A stretch of DNA of 64,000 nucleotides from Flavobacteriaceae bacterium (GTDB lineage Bacteria; Bacteroidota; Bacteroidia; Flavobacteriales; Flavobacteriaceae). The stretch spans positions 1 to 64,000 of the forward strand of contig JAPOSZ010000034.1 in the NCBI GenBank assembly GCA_026709415.1, read 5' to 3'. Below the pieces are notes generated by a model that saw only the letters and a program-made list of their open reading frames with translations, made no database searches and was not told the origin of the DNA. Positions within the stretch are counted from its first letter, which is position 1; each line of letters opens with the position of its first letter. Made by a program: the position numbers and the translations under genes. This document shows, piece after piece, positions 63,867-64,000 of the stretch.

Positions 63867-64000
63867 ATGAAATCGCAATCTATTTTCCCAAATAGTCTGA
63901 CATTATTAAATCTGTTTTTTGGATGTATTGCTTGCGTTTTTAGTTTTTGGGGGGTTATTTCTGGAGCCACCATTTGTCTTCTACTCTGCGTACTTTTTGA
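63867..64000 (+). CDS. pssA: CDP-diacylglycerol-serine O-phosphatidyltransferase, N-terminal fragment
   Basis: The first 44 codons are present and the gene runs off the window. MKSQSIFPNSLTLLNLFFGC followed by IACVFSFW matches the start of PssA, with the first membrane helix. The enzyme makes phosphatidylserine, the precursor of phosphatidylethanolamine. The CDP-alcohol motif lies beyond the window, so the call rests on the N-terminus only. Confidence 0.75.
   Translation, partial: MKSQSIFPNSLTLLNLFFGCIACVFSFWGVISGATICLLLCVLF

Noticed and set aside
1-64000. CRISPR arrays, insertion sequences, integrases, rRNA genes
   Set aside because: No regularly spaced repeats, transposase or integrase motifs, target duplications or rRNA-like segments were seen on either strand.

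Overview
The window is chromosomal DNA from a member of the Bacteroidota, most likely a free-living aquatic or marine one of the Flavobacteriia/Saprospiria type. The evidence is low G+C, a SusC/SusD pair under a one-piece hybrid two-component regulator, many lipoproteins with a Cys lipobox, a TAnnTTTG promoter element upstream of many genes, a GSII-type glutamine synthetase, and housekeeping neighbours typical of the phylum (prfA-pyrF, secA next to a DUF2795 gene, lnt divergent from pssA). The genus cannot be told from the sequence alone.

Layout. 1-1000: a two-gene cassette with a zeta-toxin-like P-loop kinase. 1100-7000 (minus strand): a transport operon of an unknown 440-aa protein, a TonB-dependent receptor split by a frameshift, and an APC amino-acid permease. 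Upstream of it lies an unannotated attenuator-like leader: a promoter element, a 26-codon ORF rich in Met and Cys, and a terminator. 7166-7618: DoxX-like protein. 7830-24635: a polysaccharide utilisation locus (hybrid sensor/AraC regulator, divergent SusC, SusD, FG-GAP/UnbV lipoprotein, GH89 alpha-N-acetylglucosaminidase, unknown lipoprotein). 25000-28700: PKD lipoprotein, tRNA-Arg(ACG), Ca2+/Na+-type exchanger and glutamine synthetase. 28833-31982: purM, prfA, pyrF. 32036-32488: decayed ATPase gene.

32639-39901: a three-domain protein (APH-type kinase, M23 peptidase, class-III aminotransferase fold) divergent from an ALDH7A1-type dehydrogenase, together resembling the animal hydroxylysine degradation route, then purU and an exported amidohydrolase. 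40078-42689: P-II, Amt and an outer-membrane barrel protein as an ammonium operon. 43017-45655: sulfatase, CrcB, a small membrane protein and a MazG-like pyrophosphohydrolase. 45697-50196: ilvE and mnmD from an overlapping divergent promoter pair, then an SDR, grpE and an unusual dnaJ that has lost one of its two zinc sites. 50321-53729: MscS, a sigma-54 activator without a DNA-binding domain, and an M28 peptidase, overlapped start to stop. 53745-64000: MATE exporter, PAP2 phosphatase, exported MsrA, VOC protein, glycosyltransferase, SecA, DUF2795, Lnt and the start of pssA.

Most promising for a second look: the kinase/M23/phospho-lyase fusion beside an aminoadipate-semialdehyde dehydrogenase, the Met/Cys leader peptide with its terminator, the unknown proteins in the GH89 locus and in the transport operon, and the DnaJ with a single zinc site. 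No CRISPR array, insertion sequence, rRNA or integrase was seen.
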